Origin: Methanoculleus sp. UBA208
Lineage (GTDB): Archaea > Halobacteriota > Methanomicrobia > Methanomicrobiales > Methanoculleaceae
Direction of reading: 5' to 3'
Assembly: GCF_002498065.1 (NCBI RefSeq)
Contig: NZ_DAFZ01000052.1
Coordinates: 1-22,311 of the forward strand
Length of the DNA: 22,311 nucleotides
In this document: positions 1 through 8,398 of the stretch, one piece after another
Layout of the letters: the number at the start of each line of letters is the position of its first letter
How positions within the stretch are numbered: the first letter of the stretch is position 1
The notes under the pieces: model-generated
Seen by the model: only the letters and a program-made list of their open reading frames with translations
Databases searched by the model: none
Told to the model about the DNA's origin: nothing
Program-made: the position numbers and the translations under genes

Positions 1-366
1 TGGAGGAATTCAACAAAGCCGACGCAGATGATAATTGTAAGGCACCTTCAGGGCAAATACAGCAGGACGCTCGTACAAGTTTTCTTGCAATCAAAAATCA
101 AGGCGGTTCGGGAGGAAGTACTTCCGGCCGTTTCAAACCTCGGAACGGTATCGTTACGCGGCGGCGTGACTCCCGGGATGAAGAACGACCTGAATACGAT
201 CAACCTCGATATAATCCGGCATCGGCTGCTAAAAATCGATTACAGGTCGCTATTCGGGTATTTCCCGGTATGCCTGATAAATCCGGATATCAATGCCATA
301 ATGAGTATTTCAGGGAAAGCGGATAGTAATCGTAAGAGGATTAAAACAGGCGAGACGGCAGGATAA
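1..366 (+). other. Left-edge segment with two competing open frames
   Basis: This stretch is clearly AT-richer than the rest of the window. Two plus-strand frames enter open from the left edge. One ends at 364-366 and, read from its first ATG at 28, gives a 112-residue product with fairly normal hydrophobic content and more G/C at third positions. The other ends with TAG at 324-326 and gives a hydrophilic, Gly/Arg-rich tail (GGSGGSTSGR, then RRRDSRDEERPEYDQPRY). I recognise neither. One may be the 3' end of a gene starting outside the window, or both may be chance frames. The next 110 bases, up to the end of the following minus-strand gene, hold nothing I can name. Confidence 0.25.
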
Positions 367-475
367 ATCCCCGCGACGCTTCCCGGTGAGCCTGAAGAAT
401 CTCTTTCAACTATTTTTAATGAATCTCCAGATTCCGGGTTTTGATCGCCGTTTGCCCGAAAATGAGGGAGTGGTA

Positions 476-1687
476 TTACGGCATCCTTCCCCTTCCCGCA
501 AGCAGCACCATTGCGGCCAGAAGGGCGCCTATGCCGATACCTGTCCCGAACCCGGACGCAGGCACTGTTTCCGTACTGCCGGCATTCTCCTGTGCGTAGA
601 TGAGGTCTCCGTCAAACGACGGGAAATGCGTCTCGACCCACACCATTCGATCGCCGTCCATAGAGAGCTGGTCGGCCTGGCCGTCCACCGGGACCGTTTC
701 GACCGCTCCGGTCTCCGGGTCACAGAGGAGGATTGTCGAACCCGGTGAATTCTCAGAGTAGACCCATCCGACTCGTTCTCCGTCGGTAAACGGCGAAGAG
801 AGTGTCAGATCCTTCCTGCCCCCGGCCGGTGTATCGGAAGACTCCGAAAAAGCCCCCGTCACCGGATCGAAGTGTTTCGTCTCCCCCGTCGAGATGCGGT
901 AGAGATACGGTTCATCGAACATCCCTTTATCGGGACCCTCGAAGTTGACGGTATGCTTGAGGTAGATCAGGTAATCGCCGCCCAGCGCATAATCTCCGAC
1001 ATCGGAGCCGGATTCGTTCCCGAAGACGTTCTGGAATACCGTCGTGTTCATCCCGGTCTTAAGAGAATACAGGTGAAGGCCTGCGGAATCCAGGTATGCG
1101 ATATGGTCGCTGTCGAAGAGAACGCCCGCGGGATCGATGATCGGCAGCTCGCATACCTGTTCGCTCTCCCCCGTGCCGATGTCGTAGAGGAAGATCCCGA
1201 CGTCGAACGAATCCCCGGACTCGTTTAACCAGAGAACCCGGTTGCCGTCGATCTTCGGCCACTCGGCAGTGCCCGGAGTATCGATGACCTCCAGAGAATC
1301 GTTTGGAAGCGAGTACAGGTAGACCCGGTTCGGTGCAGTCTCGGTCTCGTTCGTCTCGAAGTCCTCAACGGGGGTTTCGAACCATACTGCGTACTCCCCC
1401 GATACATCAGGCCCGGTTACCGTCATGTTCGCCGACGGGCTGCCGACGATCTTTCGTTCATCGGTCTGTAGTGCATAGAGGTAGATTCTGTTCTGCGACC
1501 GGTCCATCCCTTCCGCCCCCCCGAGGTAGACGATATGGTCGCCGGAGATCGTTCCTCCCAGAGCATCGGTGGTGTTTTCGGAGATGGTCGTTGTCACCCA
1601 CCCGGGGTCTGCCGAGACGGGGGTTGCACACAGGATCAGAGCAATGAAAAAGGCCGGGATGCAGACGGCCAAAAACTTCCCACGCAT
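476..1687 (-). CDS. Secreted TolB/WD40-like beta-propeller surface protein
   Basis: The product is 403 residues, likely exported and held at the cell surface; its function is unknown. It begins with a signal peptide (a positive MRGK start, a hydrophobic run and a cleavage region near PVSADPG). The body is about six propeller-like repeats, each pairing a 'DHIVYL / YAVWF / RVLWL' strand with an 'IYLYALQT / VYLYSLPN / IFLYDIGTGE' strand and ending in acidic loops, as in TolB-type propellers. Several N-glycosylation sequons are visible. The C-terminus is a hydrophobic segment after SGFG and ends in arginines, similar to the PGF-CTERM sorting tail but without the exact PGF triplet. The frame stays open upstream to 1903, but the start at 1687 is chosen because the signal peptide follows it directly. 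No strong ribosome site precedes it. The gene stands alone. Confidence 0.75.
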   Translation of the reverse strand: MRGKFLAVCIPAFFIALILCATPVSADPGWVTTTISENTTDALGGTISGDHIVYLGGAEGMDRSQNRIYLYALQTDERKIVGSPSANMTVTGPDVSGEYAVWFETPVEDFETNETETAPNRVYLYSLPNDSLEVIDTPGTAEWPKIDGNRVLWLNESGDSFDVGIFLYDIGTGESEQVCELPIIDPAGVLFDSDHIAYLDSAGLHLYSLKTGMNTTVFQNVFGNESGSDVGDYALGGDYLIYLKHTVNFEGPDKGMFDEPYLYRISTGETKHFDPVTGAFSESSDTPAGGRKDLTLSSPFTDGERVGWVYSENSPGSTILLCDPETGAVETVPVDGQADQLSMDGDRMVWVETHFPSFDGDLIYAQENAGSTETVPASGFGTGIGIGALLAAMVLLAGRGRMP

Positions 1688-1702
1688 GGTTTTAACTGTC
1701 TT

Positions 1703-1746
1703 TCTCCCGGGTGAAAACTGTGTTGCTCTGAATCTCCCGGGTTGAA
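1703..1746 (-). repeat. Direct repeat upstream of the propeller gene
   Basis: TCTCCCGGGTGAA at 1703-1715 and TCTCCCGGGTTGAA at 1733-1746 lie exactly 30 bases apart, just upstream of the start at 1687. The rest of the 205-base gap up to the acetolactate synthase stop shows no clear TATA box. The repeat could be a pair of operator sites, but CCCGGG is common in DNA of this composition. Confidence 0.3.
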
Positions 1747-1892
1747 TCCGCAAAAGAGGAATCAGGGTATTGTCTGCATTAACTTCGGGCCGGCCGGGTA
1801 AACACTTCAGTTCATGGTGCCCGGTGTCATCGGCCGTGTGAGGGCCGAAATCCGAAAGCTGTCCGATCCGCCGAAGAAGGAATAGGGTGGCC

Positions 1893-3568
1893 TCACCCCG
1901 CACCGGGATCGATCATCGCATCGATCGCCGCCCCCGGGGGAACCATGGGAAAGACGTTCTCCTCCCGCTCGATCCTGAAATCGACGAGATATGGGCCGGA
2001 GTGCTCGAGTGCGTTCGAGAGCGCGCTCTTCACATCCTCGCCGGCCTCGACCGTCTCGCCCTCGATGCCGTAGGCCCGGGCAATTCCGACGAAATCCATC
2101 GGGGGAAGGTCGGTGAAGGCATACCGGCGGTCGTAGAAGAGCTCCTGCCACTGCCGGACCATGCCGAGGTACCGGTTGTTCAGGACCAGGATCCTGACGG
2201 GGATGGCGTACTGGGCAATCGTCCCGAGCTCCTGGATGTTCATCTGGAGGCTGCCGTCCCCCGCGATGAGGAAGACCGGTTCGTCCGGGCGGGCGAAGTG
2301 CGCTCCCATCGCCGCGGGAAGGCCGTAGCCCATGGTCCCGAGCGCTCCGGACGAGATCCACGTCCGGGGCCGCCTGAAGCAGTAGTGCTGCGCCGCCCAC
2401 ATCTGGTTCTGGCCCACCTCGCTTGCGATGATGCCGGACCCATTGAGGAGCGAACAGAGATCCCTGACGATCCGCTGCGGACGGAGACCGCCGTTCGGGC
2501 AGCGAAGGGGATGCTCCGCCTTCACCCGCGATATCCTCGAAAACCACGCATCACGCTCCCTCCTCTTCTGCATGAGCCCGAGCATCTCCGCCAGCACGGC
2601 CTTCGCATCGCCGACGATGGGGATATCGACCGGCTTGTTCTTCCCGATCTCGGCCGGATCGATGTCGAGGTGCACGACGGTGGCACCGGGTGCAAAGGTC
2701 TCGATCTTCCCCGTCACCCGGTCGTCGAACCGCACGCCGACCGCAAAGAGGAGGTCGCACTCCGTGAGCGCGGTGTTCGCGCACCGGGTCCCGTGCATCC
2801 CGGGCATGCCGAGGTTGAGCGGGTGGTCGCCTGGGATGAGCCCAAGCCCCATCAGGGTCGTCGTGACCGGGATGAGCAAGGTCTCCGCGAGTGCGACGAC
2901 CTCCGCGGCGGCCCCCGAGGCCACGACCCCGCCCCGGCGTAGATGACCGGCCGCTCGGCCGCTGCAAGCGCGGCGACGGCCTTCTCGATCTGCATCCGAT
3001 GTCCCCGAAAGCTCGGGTGGTAACCTTTTCGTGCGGCCGGTTCCGGGTGCCGCCCGTCATGCTCTATCCGGGCCTCAAGAACGTCCCGCGGCAGGTCGAT
3101 GAGGACCGGGCCGCACCTCCCCGTCCGGCTGATAAAGAATGCTTCTCTCACGATGCCGGCAAGGTCCTGTGTCCGTTTGACGAGGTAGTTCTGTTTGGTG
3201 ACGGGAGCGGTGATGCCCGTGATGTCCGCCTCCTGGAAGGCGTCGTTGCCGAGCGACGTCGTCGGAACCTGGCCGGTCAGCGCGACCATGGGCACCGAGT
3301 CCATGTACGCGGTCGCGATGCCCGTGACGAGGTTGCAGGCCCCGGGACCGGACGTCGCAAGACAGACCCCGGTTTTGCCGCTCGCACGGGCATAGCCGTC
3401 GGCTGCGTGTGCCGCCGCCTGCTCGTGCCGGACCAGGACGTGCCGGATCTCTGAGTCGTAGAGTTCGTCGTAGACGGGAAGGACTGCCGCACCGGGGTAG
3501 CCAAAGAGTGTCGTCACCCCCTGCTCCAGAAGTCCGTCGAGCAGGATGCCCGCACCGGACCGCATCAT
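1893..3568 (-). pseudogene. ilvB: Acetolactate synthase large subunit, split by a -1 frameshift
   Basis: Two minus-strand frames together make one thiamine-diphosphate enzyme of the acetolactate synthase family, the first committed step of branched-chain amino acid synthesis (pyruvate to acetolactate). The N-terminal part, starting at 3568 or 3565 after GGTGGTC, carries FGYPGAAVLPVYDEL, the catalytic glutamate in HEQ (residue 49) and GPGACNLVTG. The C-terminal part, readable from 2924, carries DDRVTGK, the cofactor-binding GDGSLQMN...NN motif and the ending MVPPGAAIDAMI. The frame changes within two C runs at 2927-2935: adding one C there restores YAGGGVVASGAAAE and a normal 558-residue protein. 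The break is either a real mutation or a homopolymer error. No ilvN or ilvC lies beside it, so this may be an extra orphan copy. Unrepaired, the first frame stops at 2852 and lacks the cofactor domain. Confidence 0.85.
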
Positions 3569-3965
3569 GCGACCACCCGGGGGAAGGCGAAACGGTTCCG
3601 GAGACATCCGTAGCCGGAAGGCAGGAATGTGCAGAGAGCCGCAAAATTGTCGTTAGAACACTTCAGAGGAACAGAGTCGGACTGTTCACAAATCCATCCC
3701 GCTGCAATACAGCGGCTGTACAAAACGATCCGTCATGGTTGTCCACCACACCGGATTGTGTGTTTTCCAGGGATATAAATGAATCTGGAGCGGGGCCGCA
3801 GGCGCTAAAATGCCGTCAGGGTTCTGCCGTTGAGATCCGGCCGGCACCTGGGGCCGTATGTCGTCCGGTGCGAGGAAGAAGTCAGTCCTCGGTGCCCTGG
3901 CACGCCGGATAGCCGGGCTCCAATCGCACCTCCCGCGTCCAAAGTTGCAGGTTGTAGCACCCACA
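3569..3965 (-). promoter_or_regulatory. Intergenic region with probable ilvB promoter
   Basis: No convincing gene lies in these 400 bases. On the minus strand ATTTATATCC (3780-3771) fits an archaeal TATA box. A start about 25 bases further on would leave a leader of roughly 180 bases before the acetolactate synthase start. That leader contains a short frame, MTDRFVQPLYCSGMDL, which is not rich in Ile, Leu or Val codons, so attenuation is not supported. Confidence 0.4.
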
Positions 3966-4649
3966 TCAGGTGTACGCCTCTTTTGCGAGTTCGACCCGTT
4001 CCCGGATCCGCAACCGGTACCATTCGAGGATCTTCTGGATGATATCGTAATCCGTCCCCCGCAGACGATACGATATCGCAGACTGGCTGGTGCCGACCCG
4101 GTCCGCGATCTCCTTCTGCGTGAGCCCTTCGAGCGTCAGCATCACGGCTTCGGCCTGCCTCTTCGTATAGCCGCCAATGATCCTGTCCAGAACGTCGCAG
4201 AAGATCGACAGCGTCGTATTAAGGTCCTCCCAGGGGGTTGTTACGATGATACCGCGCCCGGCTTTCTTCATGGCATCCAGTTCGAGGCCGGAGAGCCGGA
4301 ATGCCTCGCCATCCCCCTCCCCGGCCGAACCGTCGCCCGGCAGGTACCGGACGGCCCCAACCCCGACCGCGATTCGTGCGTCCAGCCGGAGAGCGCTGTT
4401 GTCGCGATCGAACCCGGCGATGAGCTTGAGGCGCAGGAGGACCGCATCCTTGAGTGCCTCCTCCGGGTTTGAAGAGACGCCCTGAAAACTGTCTCCGCGG
4501 AATATCGAGAACGGCGCCGTGTAATCCTTCCCGATCTCTGCCAGCGTATCCTTCAGGCGGCGTATGCACACGTCACCGTATGCGTTTTTGATCTCCCGGG
4601 AGCGGACCAGATCCCCCGTGAGGACTGCGTAAACCCTTTTTTCCGTCAT
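3966..4649 (-). CDS. SatD-family protein with C-terminal helix-turn-helix
   Basis: The product is 227 residues with two parts. Residues 5-140 resemble the SatD family and have the pattern of a cyclase/GGDEF-like palm fold: a first strand VLTGDLVRS with Asp13, a hairpin FRGDSF with Asp53 (compare GGDEF or GDGF), then RIAVGVGAV at 92-100 and GEAFRLSGLELDAMKK at 114-129. Residues 160-200 are a sigma-region-4/LuxR-type helix-turn-helix (YTKRQAEAVML, then GLTQKEIADRVGTSQSAISYRL). It therefore looks like a DNA-binding sensor. The start at 4649 opens a clean family-like N-terminus, though no good ribosome site is visible. It lies downstream of a DUF3307 membrane gene on the same strand, a pairing I recall from bacterial genomes. 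SatD in Streptococcus mutans is linked to acid tolerance; the biochemical activity here is unknown. Confidence 0.7.
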   Translation of the reverse strand: MTEKRVYAVLTGDLVRSREIKNAYGDVCIRRLKDTLAEIGKDYTAPFSIFRGDSFQGVSSNPEEALKDAVLLRLKLIAGFDRDNSALRLDARIAVGVGAVRYLPGDGSAGEGDGEAFRLSGLELDAMKKAGRGIIVTTPWEDLNTTLSIFCDVLDRIIGGYTKRQAEAVMLTLEGLTQKEIADRVGTSQSAISYRLRGTDYDIIQKILEWYRLRIRERVELAKEAYT

Positions 4650-4708
4650 GACGTCATCGTCGCCTTCTCTTCAAGGTTCCTTGTCGGCCATTATTTATGA
4701 ATGTAACT

Positions 4709-4731
4709 ACTTATATTTACGAATTATAAGT
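4709..4731. promoter_or_regulatory. AT-rich inverted repeat upstream of the SatD-like gene
   Basis: ACTTATA at 4709-4715 and TATAAGT at 4725-4731 are perfect 7-base arms around a 9-base spacer. A third half-site-like copy, TATAACTT, lies at about 4741-4748. The repeat sits just upstream of CATAAATAA (minus strand, about 4692-4700), the best TATA candidate for the SatD-like gene. Its place suggests an operator, perhaps for the gene's own helix-turn-helix, but AT-rich DNA forms such repeats easily. Confidence 0.4.
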
Positions 4732-4849
4732 AAAATTTATTATAACTTAATCTTATGGGCATATTAGCTCATAGAAATTGCACAAGCATCTTCATCGGCA
4801 TTCACGCCCGGTAACCCCGCGACCGGGATTGTAACCGGATATTGAACAT

Positions 4850-5722
4850 CTAAGATGCTTGAAGGAGTTCCAATAGATACTGGATGAACTGCTCGATCCC
4901 GCCCGGGTATACCAGGTAACCGGCGGCCGCCCCGATAAGGACCGCGATCGCGAAGCTCATCATCGTTCCTACGATGATGTACTCCGACCTCTTCGTGTCG
5001 TTGATCCGGAAAAGCCCCTTTGCTGCTATGAGGAATCCGATCGCCGTGTACTCGTTCACCAGGATGAACGTCACGATCAGGACCCGCTCGACGTATCCGA
5101 TCAAACGACCGGCATGATCCAGCCCGTCCTCTTCCGAAGAATCCATATCCTTTCGCCAGGACCGGATGACGCTGCCGACCAGCATCCCGCCGGGCCGGAG
5201 GACCAGAAGGAATGCGATAACAACGATCCAGATTCGGATCATCTCAACAGGACCGCCGAACGGATAGGGGGCCGGGGTCTCCGGCGAGAGCAGCAACAGG
5301 ACGATGAACAGAATCGCCAGGTGGGCCGCGAAACCAATAAAAAATACCCGGAAGGATTCTTTTTCAGGATCTTCCCCACGGTTCAACCTCTCTCGCAGGC
5401 CCGTCACCAGGCCGGGCAACACGCCGTCGATGACGAAGTGCGCGGCCGCAACAAAGACGAAAGCGTACAGGAAGATGTCCAGGAACCCGGGAAGAAGCCC
5501 CGGAAGAGACGACGGATCTCTCAGGACGAATATGACGTTCCAGAGGCCGGCAAAGAGAAACGTCAGCAATCCGGCCGTGAAGGCATGGTACGCCAGGTGC
5601 ACGGAACGCCAGCCGTCCTGGGACCGATCCTTTGCCGGAAGTGCGGGCCGGAGAACAAACTCCACCACCAGGTATGCAAGAAACAAACGAAGGAACAGTT
5701 CGATACCGTGGGAGATTTCCAT
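4850..5722 (-). CDS. DUF3307-family multi-pass membrane protein
   Basis: The product is 290 residues with about seven hydrophobic segments (near 8-27, 45-67, 80-100, 128-147, 161-182, 211-236 and 251-273). Family features visible are the opening LAYLVVEFVLRPA (compare the usual LAHLLGDF-LQ), HAFTAGLL, AHFVIDG, and the diagnostic block near 206-240 with RLIGYVERVLI followed by AIGFLIAAKGLFRI. The frame continues to an ATG at 5794. I prefer 5722 because the family starts close to the first membrane helix and because an AT-rich TATA-like stretch at about 5805-5815 would place the transcript start after 5794. Neither start has an ideal ribosome site. The role of the family is unknown; its neighbour, the SatD-like gene, is 200 bases downstream with its own likely promoter. 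Confidence 0.75.
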   Translation of the reverse strand: MEISHGIELFLRLFLAYLVVEFVLRPALPAKDRSQDGWRSVHLAYHAFTAGLLTFLFAGLWNVIFVLRDPSSLPGLLPGFLDIFLYAFVFVAAAHFVIDGVLPGLVTGLRERLNRGEDPEKESFRVFFIGFAAHLAILFIVLLLLSPETPAPYPFGGPVEMIRIWIVVIAFLLVLRPGGMLVGSVIRSWRKDMDSSEEDGLDHAGRLIGYVERVLIVTFILVNEYTAIGFLIAAKGLFRINDTKRSEYIIVGTMMSFAIAVLIGAAAGYLVYPGGIEQFIQYLLELLQAS

Positions 5723-5959
5723 TGGAGTCAGGTAATTATTCTTCTGAACTCCTACATTACTTCTTCCATTCGTTCTGGAGGGAGACGAACTCATTTAAGG
5801 GGTTATTATTATTGAATCTCCCGGGAAATCCATTCATCCGAAATCCAGGGGACGGCTGCTCATCATGAGGGCCGCGCCGGGAAGTGAGTCCCGGAAAGGG
5901 CTCGTCACTCGCGGAGAGTGCCGCAGACCACCAGTATTTCCACGAGGTCCCCAGAACCC

Positions 5960-7057
5960 CTACACCCCCACTGATTCCGCCACCCGCACCAGTTCGTCCC
6001 GGCCGAGCATGCCGGCCGTGATCCGGTACGAGTATCCCCCGGCACTCCAGCGGAGCTGATCCCTCCCATCGGCGGAGACGTATTCAGCCTCCCGCCCATC
6101 GGCGAGGGTGACCGCCTCAGGCGTGCCGCGCAGCCCCGGTTCCTCCCGGTACGGGTCGTAGAGCCGTTCCATGATCTCCAGTTCCCCGGTACCGTCCGTG
6201 AACCGGAGCATCGTATAGCCGCCGGGGAGGAGCGTCCCTTCTTTAAAGGCATAACCCTCCGGGAGGTAGGACGGCACCAGAGAGTCCGCACCATAGTGCC
6301 GGGCGTCGTCGGTGCTCGAGAGGAAGAGCGGCGTGATCGCAGCCGTCGGCATCGGCCGGATCTCGACGCCTGCCGGCGGATCGAAGACGAAGAGGTCGTC
6401 CGGGAGCCCGGTGTTCGCCGAGGGGTCGGTATATTCGGCAGAGAGGATCAGGTTCCCCTCGTTGCCGTACATCTCCACGCCGAGGAGGAGCCAGGTTTCG
6501 GCGTCGATCCATGCCCTGCAGCGGTGCACCGCCTCCCGGTAGCGGGTGGGCGCTTCAAAGAGTTTTGATCCACCCGTGACCTCAAGGATATAGGCGGTCC
6601 GGCCGCCTATGGTCTCGCTGCCCCGGTACGAAGCGTTCTGCTTAGCAAGCGATCCGGCGACCGTCTCCGTATACCCCCGGACTTCCTCCGCCCAGCCGGG
6701 GTAGGGCGGCCCGGAGAAGGAGGCTGTTATATACGGTCCGGCGGCCGTCAGCGCCGTCTGCGTTGCCGGGTCGTAACGCCACTTCCGGGTGCCGTTCGAG
6801 ACGACGACCGTCCCCGCGAGGTCCGCGGGTTTGAGGAACTCCAGCCGGTAACATCCAGGGTCTTTCCGAAACAGCCTGAGGGTGACGTTCTCGGAACCGG
6901 CAGTTATCGCTACGGTGGCGGAGAAGTCCGTCGCCTGCTCCTGTGCCGCGATGAACCGGGCGGCGGTCTCGTCCGCCGGCGGCGGGTCCGCGGCGGTGCC
7001 GAGGCACCCGGCGGTGCAGGCGATGGCAAGGAGGAGCGCGAGTATCAGGGGCTTCAT
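5960..7057 (-). CDS. Lipoprotein with LolA-like and DUF4367-like domains
   Basis: The product is 365 residues. The start at 7057 gives a signal peptide ending in the lipobox TAGC (Cys18), and its ATG overlaps the stop of the upstream gene in ATGA, so translation is probably coupled. Residues about 25-215 resemble the LolA/RseB-like outer-membrane lipoprotein-sorting fold: FSATVAIT, YRLEFLKPADLAGTVVVSNG, KWRYDPATQTA, and the RAWIDAETWLLLGVEMYG strand. Residues about 235-365 resemble DUF4367: PSYLPEGYAFKEG, LRFTDGTGELEIMERL, then YSYRITAGMLGRDELVRVAESV. In bacteria this pair is found in anti-sigma-factor-associated and envelope proteins; archaea lack an outer membrane, so here it should sit outside the cytoplasmic membrane and may bind lipids or sense the envelope. 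It is the last gene of its unit. Confidence 0.75.
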   Translation of the reverse strand: MKPLILALLLAIACTAGCLGTAADPPPADETAARFIAAQEQATDFSATVAITAGSENVTLRLFRKDPGCYRLEFLKPADLAGTVVVSNGTRKWRYDPATQTALTAAGPYITASFSGPPYPGWAEEVRGYTETVAGSLAKQNASYRGSETIGGRTAYILEVTGGSKLFEAPTRYREAVHRCRAWIDAETWLLLGVEMYGNEGNLILSAEYTDPSANTGLPDDLFVFDPPAGVEIRPMPTAAITPLFLSSTDDARHYGADSLVPSYLPEGYAFKEGTLLPGGYTMLRFTDGTGELEIMERLYDPYREEPGLRGTPEAVTLADGREAEYVSADGRDQLRWSAGGYSYRITAGMLGRDELVRVAESVGV

Positions 7058-7602
7058 TCGCAGGCCACCCCCGCCACGACGAGGAGGAGCCCGACGAGCG
7101 GCATGAGGAGGAGAGCATACACGGGCCCGATAAACTCCGTGATGCCCGGTGCGGGCACGGAAGGCGGGATGACGTTCAGGAACGCATCGAGGGCCAGGAA
7201 GAGCGAGGCGATGCCGAGAACCGCGACGGCGATGATCGGTATCCGCACCCTCTTCCTGCAGCCGTCCGGGAAGGAAGAGAGGAGGAGGGCCGCGACCGGC
7301 GGGAGAAGGAACATGATCTGGAAGGCGCGGTTCGCGAGAGGGTAAGGTACAGCCCACGTCACGACCCCCGTCCAGAGCGCAAGAGCGGTACAGACGGCCG
7401 CGAACGGGATGCCCCAGAACCACCGGGGCGACTCCCGCCGCATCGCCCGCAGGAACTGGGCCGACCCGGCGAGTGAGATGACGGAGAGCAGGAATATGAC
7501 ACTCCTGGAACCGACGGCACCCCGGGATGCGAGCGTCACCGGCATGACCGCCCAGAGGAAGAAGAAAACCGCACTCGCGGCGATGAGCGGGCCGGTCTTC
7601 AT
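7054..7602 (-). CDS. Small multi-pass membrane protein
   Basis: The product is 182 residues, almost all of it hydrophobic, with five or six predicted membrane segments (near 4-22, 30-46, 58-76, 84-104, 116-136 and 150-178). I recognise no family. The start at 7602 is preceded by GGGAGGGGTGAGG, a strong archaeal ribosome site lying across the stop of the upstream gene; only 7 bases separate the two genes. The frame runs further upstream, but only as an arginine-rich shadow of the neighbour. Its stop overlaps the next start (ATGA), so it is in the same unit as the PGF-CTERM protein and the lipoprotein and probably forms their membrane partner. Confidence 0.7.
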   Translation of the reverse strand: MKTGPLIAASAVFFFLWAVMPVTLASRGAVGSRSVIFLLSVISLAGSAQFLRAMRRESPRWFWGIPFAAVCTALALWTGVVTWAVPYPLANRAFQIMFLLPPVAALLLSSFPDGCRKRVRIPIIAVAVLGIASLFLALDAFLNVIPPSVPAPGITEFIGPVYALLLMPLVGLLLVVAGVACE

Positions 7603-7609
7603 CTCTGCC

Positions 7610-8362
7610 TCACCCCTCCCGTCTCCTCCCCGCACGGACGGCCAGCAGCCCGCCCGAGAGCGCAAGGATGCCCGCCCAGGCAGAGAACCCGGGCGCGGTT
7701 CGGGCCTGCGGCGGCTCCGGCTCCAGTTCCAGGTAGAGGTGGTTGACGGTGCCCTCAAAGGCGACCTCGCGGTGCAGGGGGAGGTAGCCGTCCTTTTCGA
7801 CCGAGACGGTCTGCCCGTAGCCGAACGCGTTCTCTATCAGGTAGCCGCCGTCGTCGGCGGTTTCGGCCGTCACAGGGTGCGGTCCGCTGGAGAGTGGCAG
7901 CACGGACTCGAACCTCACCGTTGCGCCCGGGACCGGGCGGCCGTCGGCGTCCCTCACCGTCCCGATCACGTAGATCCACGGCGGGGGAGGGGTATCGACG
8001 TTGACGTAGACGTGCAGCACCGCATCGGAGGTCTTCCCGAGGTTATCGATCAGGGTCACGGTGATCGTCTCGTTCCCCTCCGCGACCGGGACGGAACAGG
8101 CAAACTCGGTTCCGTTCCCGCACGAGACCATACCTGCGCTGCTCTCGACCACCACGTCCCGTATCCCGTTCGAGGCCCCGGCCCTGCCGACGACCGTGGC
8201 CTCGGGCGGGACGAGATCGCTCCATATGGTATCGTACTGCTCCGGGGAGGTGACAGAGAGGAATGTCGACGTCTCGACTGTTGTATCTCCGGCCGTCGCC
8301 GGGGCTGCAGCCGCAAAGAGCAGCACGAGAATGCAAAGGATCGCCTGAAGGTTGCGTGTCAT
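7610..8362 (-). CDS. PGF-CTERM surface protein with carboxypeptidase-regulatory-like domain
   Basis: The product is 250 residues, exported and probably anchored on the cell surface. A signal peptide (MTRNLQAILCILVLLF, cut near ATAG) is followed by an Ig-like region, then at about 137-205 a CarboxypepD_reg-like beta-sandwich (VIGTVRDADGRPVPGATVRF, then DDGGYLIENAFGYGQTVSV). The C-terminus has the archaeal sorting signal TAPGF at 222-226, a hydrophobic stretch and a basic end (RAGRRREG). PGF-CTERM tails are known to be processed by archaeosortase A and linked to lipid. The start at 8362 follows AAGGAG with good spacing and sits under a clear TATA box. It is the first gene of a three-gene unit. 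Confidence 0.8.
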   Translation of the reverse strand: MTRNLQAILCILVLLFAAAAPATAGDTTVETSTFLSVTSPEQYDTIWSDLVPPEATVVGRAGASNGIRDVVVESSAGMVSCGNGTEFACSVPVAEGNETITVTLIDNLGKTSDAVLHVYVNVDTPPPPWIYVIGTVRDADGRPVPGATVRFESVLPLSSGPHPVTAETADDGGYLIENAFGYGQTVSVEKDGYLPLHREVAFEGTVNHLYLELEPEPPQARTAPGFSAWAGILALSGGLLAVRAGRRREG

Positions 8363-8398
8363 TGCTCGACTCCTTAAATGAGCGGTTGGGAGGAATCG

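Noticed and set aside
1887..2942. Plus-strand open frames opposite the acetolactate synthase
   Set aside because: They are antisense shadows; the minus strand carries the conserved enzyme motifs.
3700..3750. Leader peptide MTDRFVQPLYCSGMDL before the acetolactate synthase gene
   Set aside because: It is not enriched in Ile, Leu or Val codons and no attenuator hairpin with a T tract follows; archaeal attenuation of this kind is not established.
4755..4830. tRNA-like stretch (GGGCATATTAGCTCA, then a GCCC further on)
   Set aside because: It has a D-arm-like TAGCTCA but no T-arm GTTCGA motif and no consistent anticodon stem, so it is not a tRNA.
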